Shown here: piece after piece, positions 25,345-37,696 of the stretch
How positions within the stretch are numbered: position 1 is the stretch's first letter
Layout: the number at the start of each line of letters is the position of its first letter
Assembly (NCBI RefSeq): GCF_046630445.1
Contig: NC_092341.1
Coordinates: 9,299,501-9,363,500 of the forward strand
Length of the DNA: 64,000 bases
Source: Rutidosis leptorrhynchoides
Taxonomy: Eukaryota; Streptophyta; Magnoliopsida; Asterales; Asteraceae
Direction: 5' to 3'
Notes under the pieces: model-generated
The model's database searches: none
What the model saw: only the letters and a program-made list of their open reading frames with translations
What the model was told of the DNA's origin: nothing
Translations under genes and position numbers: made by a program

Positions 25345-26334
25345 GCGGCAGATATGTTTGTTTTTCCACTTTATCCTTTTCCTAGTTCCAAGAAGCGTCT
25401 TCGTCAAACTCTACATCTCGGCTGATCATGATGTTATTGGTCTTCAGGTTATAGACTCGGTAGCCTTTTGACTGTGTGCTATAGCCCAAAAATATTCCTT
25501 TTTCTGATTTTTCTTGGAGCTTGTGACGTTTCTCCTCAGGAACGTGGATGTAGCAAATACTCCCAAATACTCGTAGATGCTTTGCCGACGGTTTCTTCCC
25601 ACTCCATGCCTCTATCGGAGTCTTGTTTTCTACTGCTTTCGTGGGACATCGATTTAGTATATATACAGCCGTGTATACAGCTTCAGCCCAGAAACTGTTT
25701 GGAAGGCCTTTTTCTTGTATCATTGTTTTGGCCATTTTCATTACAGTTCTATTTTTGCGTTCAGAGACGCCATTTTGCTCAGGTGCGTAACCAACAGTGA
25801 GTTGGCGTTTAACACCTTCATCTTCGCAAAATTTATTGAATTGTGTAGAGGTGTATTCTTTTCGTCTATCACTCCTTAGTGTTTTTATATAATGGCCACT
25901 AGTCTTATCTACGTAATTCTTGAATTTCTTGAATATCGTGAAGACTTCTGATTTTTCACGCATGAAATAAACCCACGTCATTCTAGAATAATCATCGATG
26001 AAAAGAATAAAGTACCTGTTTTGATTAAGAGACGAGGTCCTCATTGGTCCACATACGTCAGTGTGCACCAGCTCTAGTATACCTTTCCCTCTCCAAGCTT
26101 TGTCACGAGGGAAAGGTTTTCGGTGTTGCTTGCCCATCTTACAGCTTTCACATGTGTCAGTGATCTTTTCTATGTTCGGCAAGTCTCTCATCATATTCTT
26201 CTGTTGGAGGATTTTTAGTGCGCGAAAATTAAAGTGGCCAAATCTTCGATGCCATAGCCATGATTCTTCAACTTAAACTTTCATGGCTGTATCTCTGATA
26301 TACTGCCAACGAAGCTGAAAGTTGCGGTTCTCCA
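25345..26334 (-). mobile_element. Copia-A piece 2: pre-integrase and integrase
   Basis: On the minus strand it begins with the Gag-pre-integrase segment (WLWHRRFGHFNFRALKILQQ), then the integrase zinc motif and catalytic core (CESCKMGKQHRKPF; ELVHTDVCGPM; FILFIDDYSRMTWVYF; APEQNGVSERKNRT; LRVFGSICYIHVP). This is typical of TNT1-like Copia. It is interrupted on the left by Athila (target duplication GCGGC) and on the right by a Tekay-type insertion (CTCCA). Coding is largely open; it is a piece of the nested host element. Confidence 0.88.
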
Positions 26335-26700
26335 TGAAATGCCCCGTTCATACCGTTCACAATAGTTTATTTCATCGCGAGGTACTCTGGAAATGAGAGA
26401 GAAAATGGTGTTTTGAACAGGTTCGCCGGTAGGTGCTTCAAGTTCTTCGCCAAGAGGGAAATTTGGTTGGTGGAAAGAAATTGCCTTCTTCTCGTTTTCG
26501 TTGATTAAGTCGACTACGAACTCATCCCCAATTCATCCAGAACTGAAGATAGCTAATTGGTTGATCCATTCCGGTTACAATGCTTTCGGAGCTCAGATGA
26601 ATATTCATATCGGAATCATTGTCGGAATAACTATCGGAATAGCTATCGGAATCCGAGGGACTCGAACTGGTTGAGGGATCTATCTCGTACGATCAGAGAA
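26335..26700 (-). other. Gag-like N-terminal region of the Tekay remnant
   Basis: On the minus strand there is a Ser/Asp-rich segment (SSSPSDSDSYSDSYSDNDSD), then a stretch reading like NENEKKAISFHQPNFPLG and GEELEAPTGEPVQNTIFSLI. This resembles acidic Gypsy gag N-termini in composition, but I cannot name the family with certainty. Fossil remnant. Confidence 0.45.
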
Positions 26701-26757
26701 TTGATTTTCAATATGAAATAGATTATAGGATTTAGATTGATATTCTTAAATATATAG

Positions 26758-26861
<104 letters not shown>

Positions 26862-27157
26862 CCAAAATCCCATATGTTACGGAGGATTCTTCGGAAGCTG
26901 TCAGGCAAAGTTTACAGTAACAGATACGCTAAGATATGATTTTTTGTCTATACACTATTCATGCAATCAATGCAGTAAGATGTGTCTAGACTAAGAATGA
27001 TAAGTAGGTAATTTCCTACAGATGATAAATAGATGATTTCCGACTAGAAATGATAAGCAAAACTTTTGACATGCAGACACGGTCGAAGTCCAGACTCACT
27101 AATGCATCTTAATATCTATCAGTTAGACACACTAATGCAAGACCTGGTTCGCTAAGA

Positions 27158-27174
27158 CCACCGCTCTGATACCA
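27158..27174 (-). other. Primer-binding site (tRNA-Met type) of the Tekay remnant
   Basis: The minus strand reads TGGTATCAGAGCGGTGG, two bases inside the LTR end. This is the common initiator-Met tRNA primer site of plant chromoviruses, and it identifies the neighbouring LTR as the 5' LTR. Confidence 0.85.
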
Positions 27175-28243
27175 CATGTCATACCCCGTCCTAATCCATC
27201 TGGACGAAGTCATCAATATTTGGTTACATAGCGAGGTATTTGACCTCTATATGATACATTTTACAAACATTGCATTCGTTTTAAAAGACAATCTTTCATT
27301 TCATCGACAGTTGACGATATGCATACCATTTCATAATATATCCAACTATAATTGACTTAATAATAATCTTGATGAACTCGACGACTCGAATGCAACGTCT
27401 TTTGAAATTTGTCATGAATGACTCCAAGTAATATCTCTAAAATGAGCAAATGCACAGCGAAAGATTTCTTTAATACCTGAGAATAAACATGCTTTAAAGT
27501 GTCAACCAAAAGGTTGGTGAGTTCATTAGTTTATCACAAACAATCATTTCAAATTATGTAATAGACCACAAGATTTCTATTTTCATTTTTCATAAACATC
27601 ATCTCATATCACGCATTTCGCACAAACTGCATAGAGATAAAAATTATTCATATGGTGAACACCTGGTAATCGACATTAACAAAACGCGTCTAGAATATCC
27701 TCATCATTTCGGGACTCTCATCGGACATAATAAAATCGAAGTACTAAAGCATCCGTAACCCGGATGGGGTTTGTTAGGCCCAATAGATATCTTTAGGATT
27801 CGCGTCAATTAGGGTCTCTGTTCCCTAATTCTTAGATTACCAGACTAAAAAGGGTGATATTCGATTCGATAATCCAACCATAGAATGTAGTTTCGATTAC
27901 TTGTGTCTATTTCGTAAAACATTTATAAAAACAACGCATGTATTCTCAGTCCCAAAATTATATATTGCAAAAGCATTTAAAAAGGGAGTAATGAAACTCA
28001 CGATACGATATTTTGTAGTAAAAATATGCATACGACGGAACTGAACAAAGCAAGGTTGGCCTTGGATTCACGAACCTATAACAAGTATATATATTAACAC
28101 ATATAATCACATAAATTCTCCTACATAATATTTATATATTAAGTGTTGTAGTTATATATACTTTATTTATATTTTATATCTTCAGTTATATTTTATATAT
28201 AGTTATTTTGTAAATAATCAATATTCATACATATAGTTATATT

Positions 28244-28350
<107 letters not shown>

Positions 28351-28598
28351 AGTTGGTATTATATCAAAAATCAGTAATTTATTATATATAATATTTATAT
28401 AATAATGTTATTATGTTTGTAGTAATAATAATAATACTGTAATAATAATAATACTAATGATAATAATAGTGATAATAAAAATAATGTAAATAAAATTATA
28501 TATAAAAATCATGTTAATGAAATTAATAATAATAATGATAGTAATAATGATAATAATAACGATAGTTATAATTTTAATTAAAAAGGTTAATTTTAATG

Positions 28599-28755
<157 letters not shown>

Positions 28756-28790
28756 TAGTAATAAGTAAACTACCTCAACAAAGTAGTTCT

Positions 28791-28862
28791 AAAAAAAATG
28801 CCCAAGTCCGAGTTTGAACTCGCGACCTCCCGTTAACATCCTTAACCAAAGCTCTGTCTGTT
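28791..28862 (-). ncRNA. tRNA-like unit 1 (pol III-type, not a functional tRNA)
   Basis: The minus strand has an A-box-like TTGGTTAAGGATG and a B-box-like GAGTTCAAACTC, followed by a T run (28,791-28,798) that could stop pol III. The ends do not pair as an acceptor stem, so it is a tRNA-derived head, not a tRNA gene. Confidence 0.45.
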
Positions 28863-28935
28863 TCATTTATGATTAATATGATGCTTATATTTTATAACCC
28901 CTTTTCTTCCTGTTTCTCTTCCTTCTTCTTTTTCT

Positions 28936-29012
28936 AAAAAAAAATTGCCACAATCGGGACTTGAACCCAAGACCTCTCATATAACACAAACACTCTTAAC
29001 CATCCGTCCATC
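28936..29012 (-). ncRNA. tRNA-like unit 2 (tandem partner of unit 1)
   Basis: The minus strand has ATGGTTAAGAGTG (A-box-like) and GGGTTCAAGTCCC (B-box-like), followed by a T run (28,936-28,944). The flank 'tctgtttcattt' is shared with unit 1, pointing to a tandem duplication of about 150 bp inside the LTR. Confidence 0.45.
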
Positions 29013-30600
29013 TGTTTCATTTCTGTTATTATTACCCTCACTAATTTATTTAACTCGTATTGACTGTTTTTTCCTTATTTTATCTTCAATACCATATTAT
29101 CATCATTATCATCATCAATATCACAGCTCAACATCATCATCTAAACATCATCAACCTATTCGTTACCCATCAAAAAAATAAAAATATATCGTGTATGTTA
29201 TTATCATCAACATCACCTTTATGATCCTAATGTTCATCATCCTAATCAATCTCACAACACCATCATCGTTTCACCGTTTACGTTTATCATCATCTTCAGG
29301 ATCATTTCTTCCGTTAGACAAAAGCAACCCAATTGGCTCATAACAATGGTACTAGCAGTAGCACAATTCGACTGAAACAGTAACAGAAATAGTAGAATGA
29401 AACAACTTCCTTTCGATGGACTTGGTTCGTTGAATAGCGAATAGAAAACAGAAGGCGAAAAAGAAGAATGGTCGTGTTTACTGTTGCAGCCACAATTTGA
29501 TCATCATCTTGAAACATCATCGTTATTATGTACCACTGTAACATCATTACTTTAATCGTCACTCACCAACATCGTGGTTATCATCTTCATCGTGCATCAT
29601 TTTAACCATAATATCATCACTTTACTCGTCATCATCACTTCGAGCAAGTACATCATCATATTTCATCGTTGTACTCCTGTAACATCATCATTTCGCTAAT
29701 GTTCTTCTTCTTTATATCTCTGAACCAGAAACCTAAACTTACAGCAGCAACAGGGGTACTTCATGGCGGACTTAAGTGGGTATAGGATATGATGAAGGTG
29801 GTGAAGGTGATAGTTGATCGAAGAAGAAAAAAATAAAATAAAATAAAAATTGTTGCTAGTGCTCCAGTTATGGTGGTGATGGCCTAGGGTGGCGATGGTG
29901 GTTGCAGGTGGTTGAGGGTGGTGATGGAATGGTGGAGGTTGTTCGTGGTGGTGGGAGGCGACCGGTTGTGGTGTTGGAGAAGATGGAGCTCGAATGTTTG
30001 GTGGTTATCATCTAATATGCATAATATATATACATACATAAATATGATATTATAAATTTAATAATATAATTAAGATTACAACTCACATGCGTAAACAAAG
30101 ACACAGTTAAACTGCCGACAGTTTTAACGGGTAATATTTCGTACTCCATTGTTAATCAGTGGCGGATAAACGTTTCCAGAAAAATCTCATATTTTTAAAT
30201 TAACTATGTTTATTTATTTTGGTCATTATGGTATAAAATTCGAGCATAAACTATTAAATAAAAATTACATTAATTATTCACTCCCAATCCCAAGTAAAAT
30301 ATAAAAAGTTTTAAAATTTAATAAATAGCTCCTAAATACATTTTTACTAAGCCTATAATTTATAAAACCCATTTTCGGATCACCGTTTATTTTAAAATTA
30401 CATAAATTCCTTTTTAACTCCTTTACTATCCATCGAATGACAATTGAGCGCTACCGTCGTTTATTAAATAACTTCGAAATCACAAAATATATATTCTATA
30501 TAATTTATTTATATATATATACTCTTTAAATAATAATTATTATATATTATTATTATTTTTCAACATTGATTATAACAATTACAATATATAATATTTCATT

Positions 30601-30605
<5 letters not shown>

Positions 30606-30694
<89 letters not shown>
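30606..30694. repeat. (AT)n microsatellite
   Basis: About 88 bases of AT dinucleotides near the end of the LTR. Confidence 0.95.
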
Positions 30695-30698
<4 letters not shown>

Positions 30699-30969
30699 TA
30701 TGCATATCTATATATTATATATTAAACTAATAATATTAAATATACTGATATTATTTTATATATTTATTTCCAACAATTAAATCATATATTATTATATATA
30801 TCTATTTACAAATTAATTGTTCGTGAATCGTCGAAATTGGTCGAGGTTCAATTGAATTCATGTAAACAGTTCCAAAATTTTAAGACTCAACTTTACAGAC
30901 TTTGCTTATCGTGTCGAAATCACATAAAGATCAAGTTTAAATTTGGTCAAAAATTTCCGGGTCGTCACA

Positions 30970-32299
30970 CTCCATTGGCACTTCAGCTATTAATTTGTAG
31001 TTGTTTTTCTTGTCACAAATAACACATGATTTGTCTTCGAAGAGTAAAGAGTATCCGTGCTCCATCATTTGACCAACACTTAACAAGTTACTTGCTAGGC
31101 TTGGTACTAGAAGAACGTCATTAATAGATCGAGTGACGTTATTAGTTTGAACAGTAATAGTACCCTTGCCTTTAGTATCAACAAGCGCTCCATTCCCTAG
31201 TTTGACGCGGGACTTTACGGAGGTGTTGATACTATGAAATAGCTTTTCATCTCCTGTCACGATCAACCAAGTATCGTTCCTCTGTTTATTTGTGACATGA
31301 CAGGCATAAAATAGCTGATTTTTGTTCTCCGGTATATCTTCACTTTCTTCTGTGAAGTTAACTCGATGATTTTGTTTTAAACGACAATCTTTTTCTAGAT
31401 GCTCAAATCTTTTGTAATTATTGCATTGTGGTTTTCCTTTGTGAAAATAATCTTTCTCCAAGTGGTTTGTCCTTTTGCAAATACCACATGGAGGATAGGT
31501 TTTTCTTCTCGGATTGAACCCGATTTTGGGTTTTTCTCCTCCTCTCGAGTTTTCTTGAAAGTTTCTTTTCCCCTCAGTATTAGATTTTTGAGACCTTAAT
31601 TTGAGTTTAGACTGAAAGACACTTTCAAGTGAGTTTTCACTACGCCGACTCAGTCTAGCCTCATATGCTTCAAGAGAACCAATTAATTCCGGTACTGACA
31701 GAGTCTCGATGTCTTTCGACTCTTCGATAGCAGTAATGACATGATCGTATTTTTCAGTCATACTGATAAGTATTTTTTCTACGATCCTTTTATCAGTTAT
31801 AGAATCTCCATAGGCTCTCATTTGATTTACTATTTCTTTGATTCTAGAGTAGTAGTCTTTAACGGTCTCGCTCTCTTTCATATTTAAATTTTCAAAATCC
31901 CGTCTTAGAGTTAGTAGTTTGACGGATCTTACCTTGACGTTTCCTTGAAATTCTTCTTGAAGTATTTTCCCCGCCTCCATGGCTGTCGTAGCTCCCATGA
32001 TTCGTGGAAAGATAGTCGGTGTCAAGGCTTGTTGAATATATCCTAGAGCGGCAGCATTTCTTACAACATTTTTGTTGTATTCTTCCTGTTCTTCCGGGGA
32101 CAGAGTTCCGACGTCTTTTGGAGTTGTAAACCCGACTTCGACAATATCCCGTAAGCTTTGTGCTTGGAAATATGTCTTCATACGGATACTCCAAAAATCA
32201 TAGTTGTCGCCATCAAAGATGGGGACGGAAATATTGTATGCACCAACGGTAGTCATGTGTACTTGAATGAACGCCCAAACACGGCTCTTGATACCAGTT
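30970..32299 (-). mobile_element. Copia-A piece 1: gag and protease start, with primer site
   Basis: The minus-strand frame starts at 32,256 (MTTVGAYNISVPIFDGDNYD), with the UBN2/Copia gag domain (TLRRDFENLNMKESETVKDY; GSLEAYEARL), Cys/His motifs (CGICKRTNHLEKDYF; QCNNYKRFEHLEKDC) and the region leading into protease (NDVLLVPSLASNLLSVGQMM). The primer site TGGTATCAAGAGCC lies at 32,284-32,297. Coding stops at the edge of the Tekay remnant and resumes beyond it. The lineage is TNT1/Tork-like. This is the 5' part of the element that hosts all insertions in this block. Confidence 0.9.
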
Positions 32300-32705
32300 G
32301 TTAGAATTGTAGTGTATTTAGATTAAGTTATTAGTTTTAATTTAGATGTTTATAGTGATGGATGTTTATGTTATGAGGGGATTTTTATAAATGTTGAAGA
32401 CTTGTTTTGAAAGAAGTGATTCTTTATTGCTATTAAATTGTGTTGTATTTTTTTTTTTTTGTACATCTCATTTCACAACATCACAAGCCTATTTATAGGC
32501 ATCATATACATTGGCTAGAACTATCTAGCAATTTTTAATTTTTTTACTAACTAAACTTCTAGCTAATTCTTAGATAATATCTTCCTCAAATATCTATTAT
32601 ATGTATCTTCTACCAACTTCTAGTTTATACATTTCTAAATATCTATTACTAGTAAATATCTAATACTAGTAACTATTAGTTAATTCTAAATTAATTTAGA
32701 AAAAC
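32300..32705 (-). repeat. Copia-A 5' LTR (outer edge uncertain)
   Basis: The inner edge is sharp: the minus strand ends …CTACAATTCTAACA before the primer site. The outer edge is either 32,705 (…AAAACA on the plus strand) or 32,717; the partner LTR lies outside the window, so it cannot be fixed. Length of about 410 bp is normal for Copia. Confidence 0.65.
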
Positions 32706-32717
32706 ATTAATATTTCA

Positions 32718-33165
32718 AAAAAAAAAAAAAAAAAAAACTAGGTAATACAAATAATTTAATAAAAAGTGGCCCCACCGGTCCTTACAAAAATAAACCTCAT
32801 CTTTTTATTACTATTTCTCTAAGAAATTAGTACTTTTATACTTTCAAGTTGTTCCAATTGCCCGTATTTGTGCTTATTTCCCACTTTATATATATAAAAA
32901 TCCTACATATCACAACTACACCATCAATGTGCATCCATGCTCAAACACACAGTCTCCTACTTTTGTTCATTGACTTCTCCATTTTTTTCAACTTTTCCAA
33001 GTACTCTTTATTGATCATCGTCACAAGAATTACATGTACGTTACATTATAATTCAAACATCCTTCATCGTTTGATCCAATTCGTCGATCATATCCTTTCA
33101 CCAAAATTTCTCACGAAGAGTAAATCTAGAGCTTATCCCACATATAATCAACAATCAGACTTATT
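32718..33165 (+). promoter_or_regulatory. bHLH promoter and 5' leader
   Basis: A TATA box (TTATATATATAAA) lies at about 32,886-32,898. A GTGGCCCC sequence at 32,766-32,773 fits the TCP-factor consensus GTGGNCCC. The whole space between the Copia-A LTR and the TATA box is only about 170-180 bp. An ATG at 32,927 starts an upstream reading frame that overlaps the main start. Confidence 0.5.
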
Positions 33166-33178
33166 ATGGAAGATTTGA
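32927..33178 (+). CDS. Possible upstream ORF of the bHLH transcript
   Basis: An 83-codon frame ([20 protein letters not shown]…) starts about 30-40 bases after the TATA box and ends 13 bases past the bHLH start codon, in another frame. If transcripts begin upstream of 32,927, it would precede and overlap the main ORF and could reduce translation. It may also lie at the very edge of, or outside, the mRNA. The product itself looks AT-driven and is unlikely to be functional. Confidence 0.25.
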   Translation: MCIHAQTHSLLLLFIDFSIFFNFSKYSLLIIVTRITCTLHYNSNILHRLIQFVDHILSPKFLTKSKSRAYPTYNQQSDLLWKI

Positions 33179-34185
33179 TTTGGGATACAAACATGTCTTT
33201 CCCATGGAGTAACATTACTAATCAACAACATCAAGAAATCGTAGAAAGCTTCATTTTGGGCTCAGAAGACATCTTCTCGAGCCCGATCCAAGATGCTAGA
33301 AAAACGGACTCAAAGATATGTTCGAGCCCGTTAACTAGCACCAACGGGCCAAGTCAAGATTCCTTAAATGCAACCTCAAGTTATGGTCTTGGTTCTATTA
33401 GTCAATATTGGCCTCAAGCTTTGTCTCATGCCAATAACATTAACGAGTGTAATAATGTAATTCCAACCAACAACACCATCGCAGCAGCCACACACACATC
33501 ACCGGAGCACAAGGATGGCATTTCCGTAATTTTCTCGGATTACAAAAATATATGTAACACTAACTATAGTATTTCGTCGGGAGATTCCGCCACAAAGGAT
33601 AGCGACGATGGCATTGTTTCGCAATGCTCACTAGCTAAAAGACCAAAAAGACCCAGATCCGATCCGGGTCAACCCGTTTCTTCAAATATAAATTTTGGGC
33701 AATCTTCGGAACCCGACGAGCAGGATTCCGAGGCGATAGCCCAAATGAAAGAAATGATATACCGAGCGGCGGCTTTTCGGCCGGTGAGTTTCACTGATGA
33801 TGAGGTGACGGAGAAACGGCGGAGGAAAAACGTGAAGATATCGAGTGATCCACAAACGGTGGCGGCACGACAACGGAGAGAAAGAATTAGTGATAAAATT
33901 AGGGTTTTACAAAAACTAGTTCCTGGTGGAAATAAAATGGATACAGCTTCAATGCTTGATGAAGCTGCTAATTATTTGAAGTTTTTGAGATCACAAGTGA
34001 AAGCATTGGAGCAATTGGGGATGAAGATTGATTATCTAGGTTGCGGTACAACTAGTAATGCATATAGTATAAGTAATGGTATTCAGGGTGTTAGCAACAA
34101 CCCTAATGTGACGGTGGGTGTACCATTTCCCATGCAGACACATTTTTTACTACCTCATCAACAGATTTACCCTAATTTATCATGA
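33166..34185 (+). CDS. BHLH87: bHLH transcription factor, group VIIIb, bHLH87-like
   Basis: A single-exon gene of 339 codons, close to the size of Arabidopsis bHLH87. The N-terminal two-thirds is Ser/Asn/Thr-rich and low in order, with a basic patch ([16 protein letters not shown]). Next comes the conserved block [21 protein letters not shown], then the bHLH at about residues 222-280: basic region [20 protein letters not shown], helix-loop-helix [20 protein letters not shown] and [14 protein letters not shown]. As in HECATE/INDEHISCENT relatives, the basic region has Gln and Ala in place of the usual His and Glu of E-box binders, so DNA binding is expected to be atypical or through partners. 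It acts in the nucleus as a dimer. The start is the first ATG of the long frame; I see no break. Confidence 0.92.
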   Translation: MEDLIWDTNMSFPWSNITNQQHQEIVESFILGSEDIFSSPIQDARKTDSKICSSPLTSTNGPSQDSLNATSSYGLGSISQYWPQALSHANNINECNNVIPTNNTIAAATHTSPEHKDGISVIFSDYKNICNTNYSISSGDSATKDSDDGIVSQCSLAKRPKRPRSDPGQPVSSNINFGQSSEPDEQDSEAIAQMKEMIYRAAAFRPVSFTDDEVTEKRRRKNVKISSDPQTVAARQRRERISDKIRVLQKLVPGGNKMDTASMLDEAANYLKFLRSQVKALEQLGMKIDYLGCGTTSNAYSISNGIQGVSNNPNVTVGVPFPMQTHFLLPHQQIYPNLS

Positions 34186-34290
34186 TGAAGGACTTGTACT
34201 ACATGCATTAGAGAGTGTACTAGACCAATAGGAAAAAAGTTTCTGTAATGAACCTTTCCCAATAAAGATTCAAGAAAGCTAGTTGACCCA
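34186..34290 (+). terminator. bHLH 3' UTR with poly(A) signal
   Basis: AATAAA at 34,261-34,266, about 75 bases after the stop, is a canonical plant near-upstream polyadenylation element. Confidence 0.6.
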
Positions 34291-35363
34291 AGAATTGAAA
34301 TCATGATACGGTTATGATCACTTCATCATGATCATGATGATTAACTTAAAAAGATTTTAGAGATTAATGGGATTTGATCATAATTGTGTCATAATTGTAC
34401 TACGTATTTCTCTGTGTTTTGATCTACTTTTTGTTATCACTAATTGCTGTTAACCCTTTTTTTACTTTAATTATGTCTGCATAATTATTTGTTTTTCTGC
34501 AGCAGGAATGCACGAGTTAATATATATAATTTCTGTATTTTATAATAATCCTAGAAAATATAAAATTTGCTTCATTTCTTTAGTGTGAAAATAAGAAATT
34601 CTCAATTTCATAATTAATTAGTAAATTATCATTTTTTATATCTGAGTAATACTTTTACCATTTTATCAAAGTATATACATCTACTAATAATCAATAATCA
34701 AAGGGGTACATGTTGTCGAACCAATTCTTTGACCAGACCATCAACTTTACAAGACAAAAAGCTTACACAATACAAGTGAGAGTATTCGATGCCAACAACT
34801 TGTTTTTTTAAAAAAAAAAAAGAAAAAAAAAAACAATACAAGTAATTATGGTACTTATGATTATGTGGAAAGGGAAAAGGTAATTGTATAATTGAAGTTG
34901 TAAAAGTTACGGAGTGATCATTGTAAATGAAAGGATTTTATTTTTATTTGTATTGTTTTGGAACGAACCTATATATAATTATATATGGAAAGTAGAGTTG
35001 GTTTTTTTATTCTATTTTGAAGTATTACTAATAACAATATAAATATAAATATTTTTATTAATATTAATAACATACTAATACTAATATTAATATATATCTT
35101 TACCAAAAAAGTTATTAATATGTTAATATTGAAATTAATATTAATAAATACACTTTCTATTCCAATTTATTATTCACAAATAAAAAATATACAATTTAAA
35201 AAATATCATTACTGGACTGTATTCGTTTTACAAATTCACCTCTTACTTGGAAGATATATTTATATCTTACATGCATATACTAAAACCATAAAAGAATTAT
35301 CAATTTATAAGTAATAAATGATTAATTTGAAACAACGATAAATAACGTACAATTAATAGAATT
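34291..35363. other. Intergenic, AT-rich
   Basis: No gene seen. It holds A-rich runs (34,809-34,833) and simple AATATT-like tracts around 35,030-35,110. Confidence 0.7.
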
Positions 35364-35560
35364 ATGACCGAGAGAGCAATAGACTATGGAGAGATGCATA
35401 TGTACATGGATGTGGGGGACATTGTGTGTGAAGTCATGAATGGGGCCTTGAGCCCATGGTCAGAGCCGGTGGTCCTTGTGTCCCACCTTGATCCAACCCG
35501 AATTTAAGCGTGCCCCTCGATTATCATCCCTCTTTCTATTGCCTACCACATGCCTTCTTT
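35364..35560 (+). other. GC-richer island with a 47-codon ORF
   Basis: It stands out from AT-rich surroundings. An ATG at 35,364 opens a short frame to 35,507 (MTERAIDYGEMHMYMDVGDI…VVLVSHLDPTRI). I recognise no family. It could be a conserved non-coding element downstream of the bHLH gene, a small peptide gene, or chance. Confidence 0.25.
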
Positions 35561-35951
35561 TCTTCTTTACATTTGTTTATTTGATTTTATCTTAACATAT
35601 GTAAAATTCACTTTAAATTTAAATAGTTATTTAAGCTCGTGTATTATTAAATTATAAATGAAATATGAATATGAACTATACCCTTTTAAATCATTCTTAG
35701 ATTATTATTTTTACTTCAATGTAAATGAAGGGTAATTAAAAGCTGTAAATGATATATGATTTAGTGATGTTTTTTTGCCGATTTTAAAGTTTTCGACGTA
35801 CATAATACATTTAGCTCGAGTTGGACTAATTGAATAATCGAATTGGAATGGGTTGAATAAACTGAATAACAATTGCCAAATTGAAGAACACACATAATTA
35901 AGTATTTAAGTTGATCGTACTTATTATTTTCCATTGCGGATTTGCAGTTAC

Positions 35952-35982
<31 letters not shown>

Positions 35983-37147
35983 TAGTATTTGCCATTGTTA
36001 TTGAGTTATTATCATATTATTTAAAAAAGGATAACTCAAACACCCCATAACAAAAAAAAGTTCACGAATATTTATATTGTTCACCATTTGATTTGAAACT
36101 ATAACACTAATTACGTTAGGCTAATGATCCTTTGGTTAGTATGATATTGATTAAATGTTGATCTTTGTTTTAGTCAACTACATACACCGATTTATGATGA
36201 TCGACTATAAGATAAGGGATGATAAGATGGAAACGATAAACTTGTCGTACGAAATAAAAAAGGTAGGATAAGATCATCAACTACGATGACGTCGTCTATT
36301 AAAACCCTCAAGTGACATTTGGATAATAAAAATTAAACGGTTTAAACAAAACTAGTATAAGATGCATGTATGAAAAGACTTTGAAGATATCCATTTACTC
36401 TTTTGTGGAGTTTTTAATAAATAATAATAGAGTAACATAACATATACGTATGACTTTTTATACGTATACGTATCTTATGACCGTTTCAAATATTTGGTGA
36501 AGATCATGTTATGATCTCATTTTTCATGATTGACATTGACCATGGAGTATGACTTTTTATTCAGTGTGTTATGATTGGATCAAAATAAAGAGGTAGTTTG
36601 CGTGGTTGGGGTTTCTTTACTATTTTTGGAAACTTCCGTTAAACAGATGGTCGATCATTTACGTCTACATTATTACAGTATTGATTATCTATCTAAATAC
36701 GATTTTTATTAACTACAACTGGTATAATAGGTTATTTAGTTGTGCCATATTATTACAAATTGATACTCTCTAATTCTATGACATCAAATCTCCAAGAAAA
36801 TTGACTAAGAAAGAGAGTTTTATTGACTGAATTTTTACATAATGCTTTCTGTTACAATCAATTGCTATTTCCCTGTACATCGACGTCATTAACCCTATTA
36901 ACAAACTATGCTAATCGACCTCTACTGACACGTGGACTCTTACAACTAATTTCTGTTATTAATGACCAGCTCAACGTTCAACGGATCCATGTGGTAATCT
37001 TCGGACCATTTTGGTAAGCCCAGTTTCCTCTTGGGCCTTCTGTCTTCAACTGGATCACTTTTATTATTTCTTTTTGTGCTCAATTCTTCCTATGGCCCAA
37101 TAGCTGTATCACAAATATAGTCATTAATTTACGGTTTTTTTTATAAT
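35561..37147. other. Intergenic, no gene seen
   Basis: AT-rich, with a 31-base A run near 35,950-35,980 and repeated 'tatgactttttat' phrases near 36,450 and 36,548. The 36,800-37,060 stretch is less AT-rich but has no recognisable product. Confidence 0.6.
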
Positions 37148-37696
37148 CTATCTATCTATTCTATAGTTAATATTAAAATCCTATAATGATGATGTCATTA
37201 TTAGACTAATTCCTTTATTAAGAAAAAATTAAAAAGAAAAAGAAAGAAATCTAAGCATGGTGGGTGATGTTATTAATCTAAATAATTTTGAATTAAAAGT
37301 AAATCTTATTAATTAGTTATTATTATTAAATCTTATTAATAATATTTTAATTATTAAAATTTTTTAATTTTGAATTATTTTAATTAATTATTTTGAATTG
37401 AGTACGAGAAGGTATAAAAGCTAGGCAGAAGAAAACCAATTCTAGATTTATATTTTAATTTACATTTTTAAAATAAAATGAAAACCAATATTATCTCTTA
37501 TGATTGGATGTAGATTGTTTAATATGCATTTTAGGTGTTTGATGAATTGTTCAACTGACGAGTTTTTAGTCGGACTCTCTGATTCCACGGGTCATTAAAC
37601 TAAATAACTTTAGCATTTACGTTCACTTAATACCTAAAGCATATCATTAAACTGTTTCATTTAAAAAAACCGTGGTTTCACGGATCATTTCACTAG
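37148..37696 (+). mobile_element. Non-autonomous Helitron candidate
   Basis: The 3' end has the Helitron signature: a hairpin CCGTG-gttt-CACGG (about 37,669-37,682) followed about ten bases later by CTAG (37,693-37,696) and a flanking T. The 5' end probably starts TC within 'atctatctatctatt' at 37,148-37,156, preceded by A, giving the A/T insertion site Helitrons use. There is no coding capacity, so it would depend on an autonomous partner. The left end is less certain than the right. Confidence 0.5.

Noticed and set aside
26276-26420. A frame reading GISWRTATFSFVGSISEIQP continuous with the gag-like region
   Set aside because: The other frame of the same DNA gives the expected Copia segment NRNFQLRWQYIR before WLWHRRFGHFN, and CTCCA duplications mark the junction, so the continuity is probably chance. 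It remains a small doubt about the left edge of the remnant.
36780-37060. Possible solo LTR or retroelement remnant
   Set aside because: Composition is suggestive, but no TG...CA ends with duplication could be defined.
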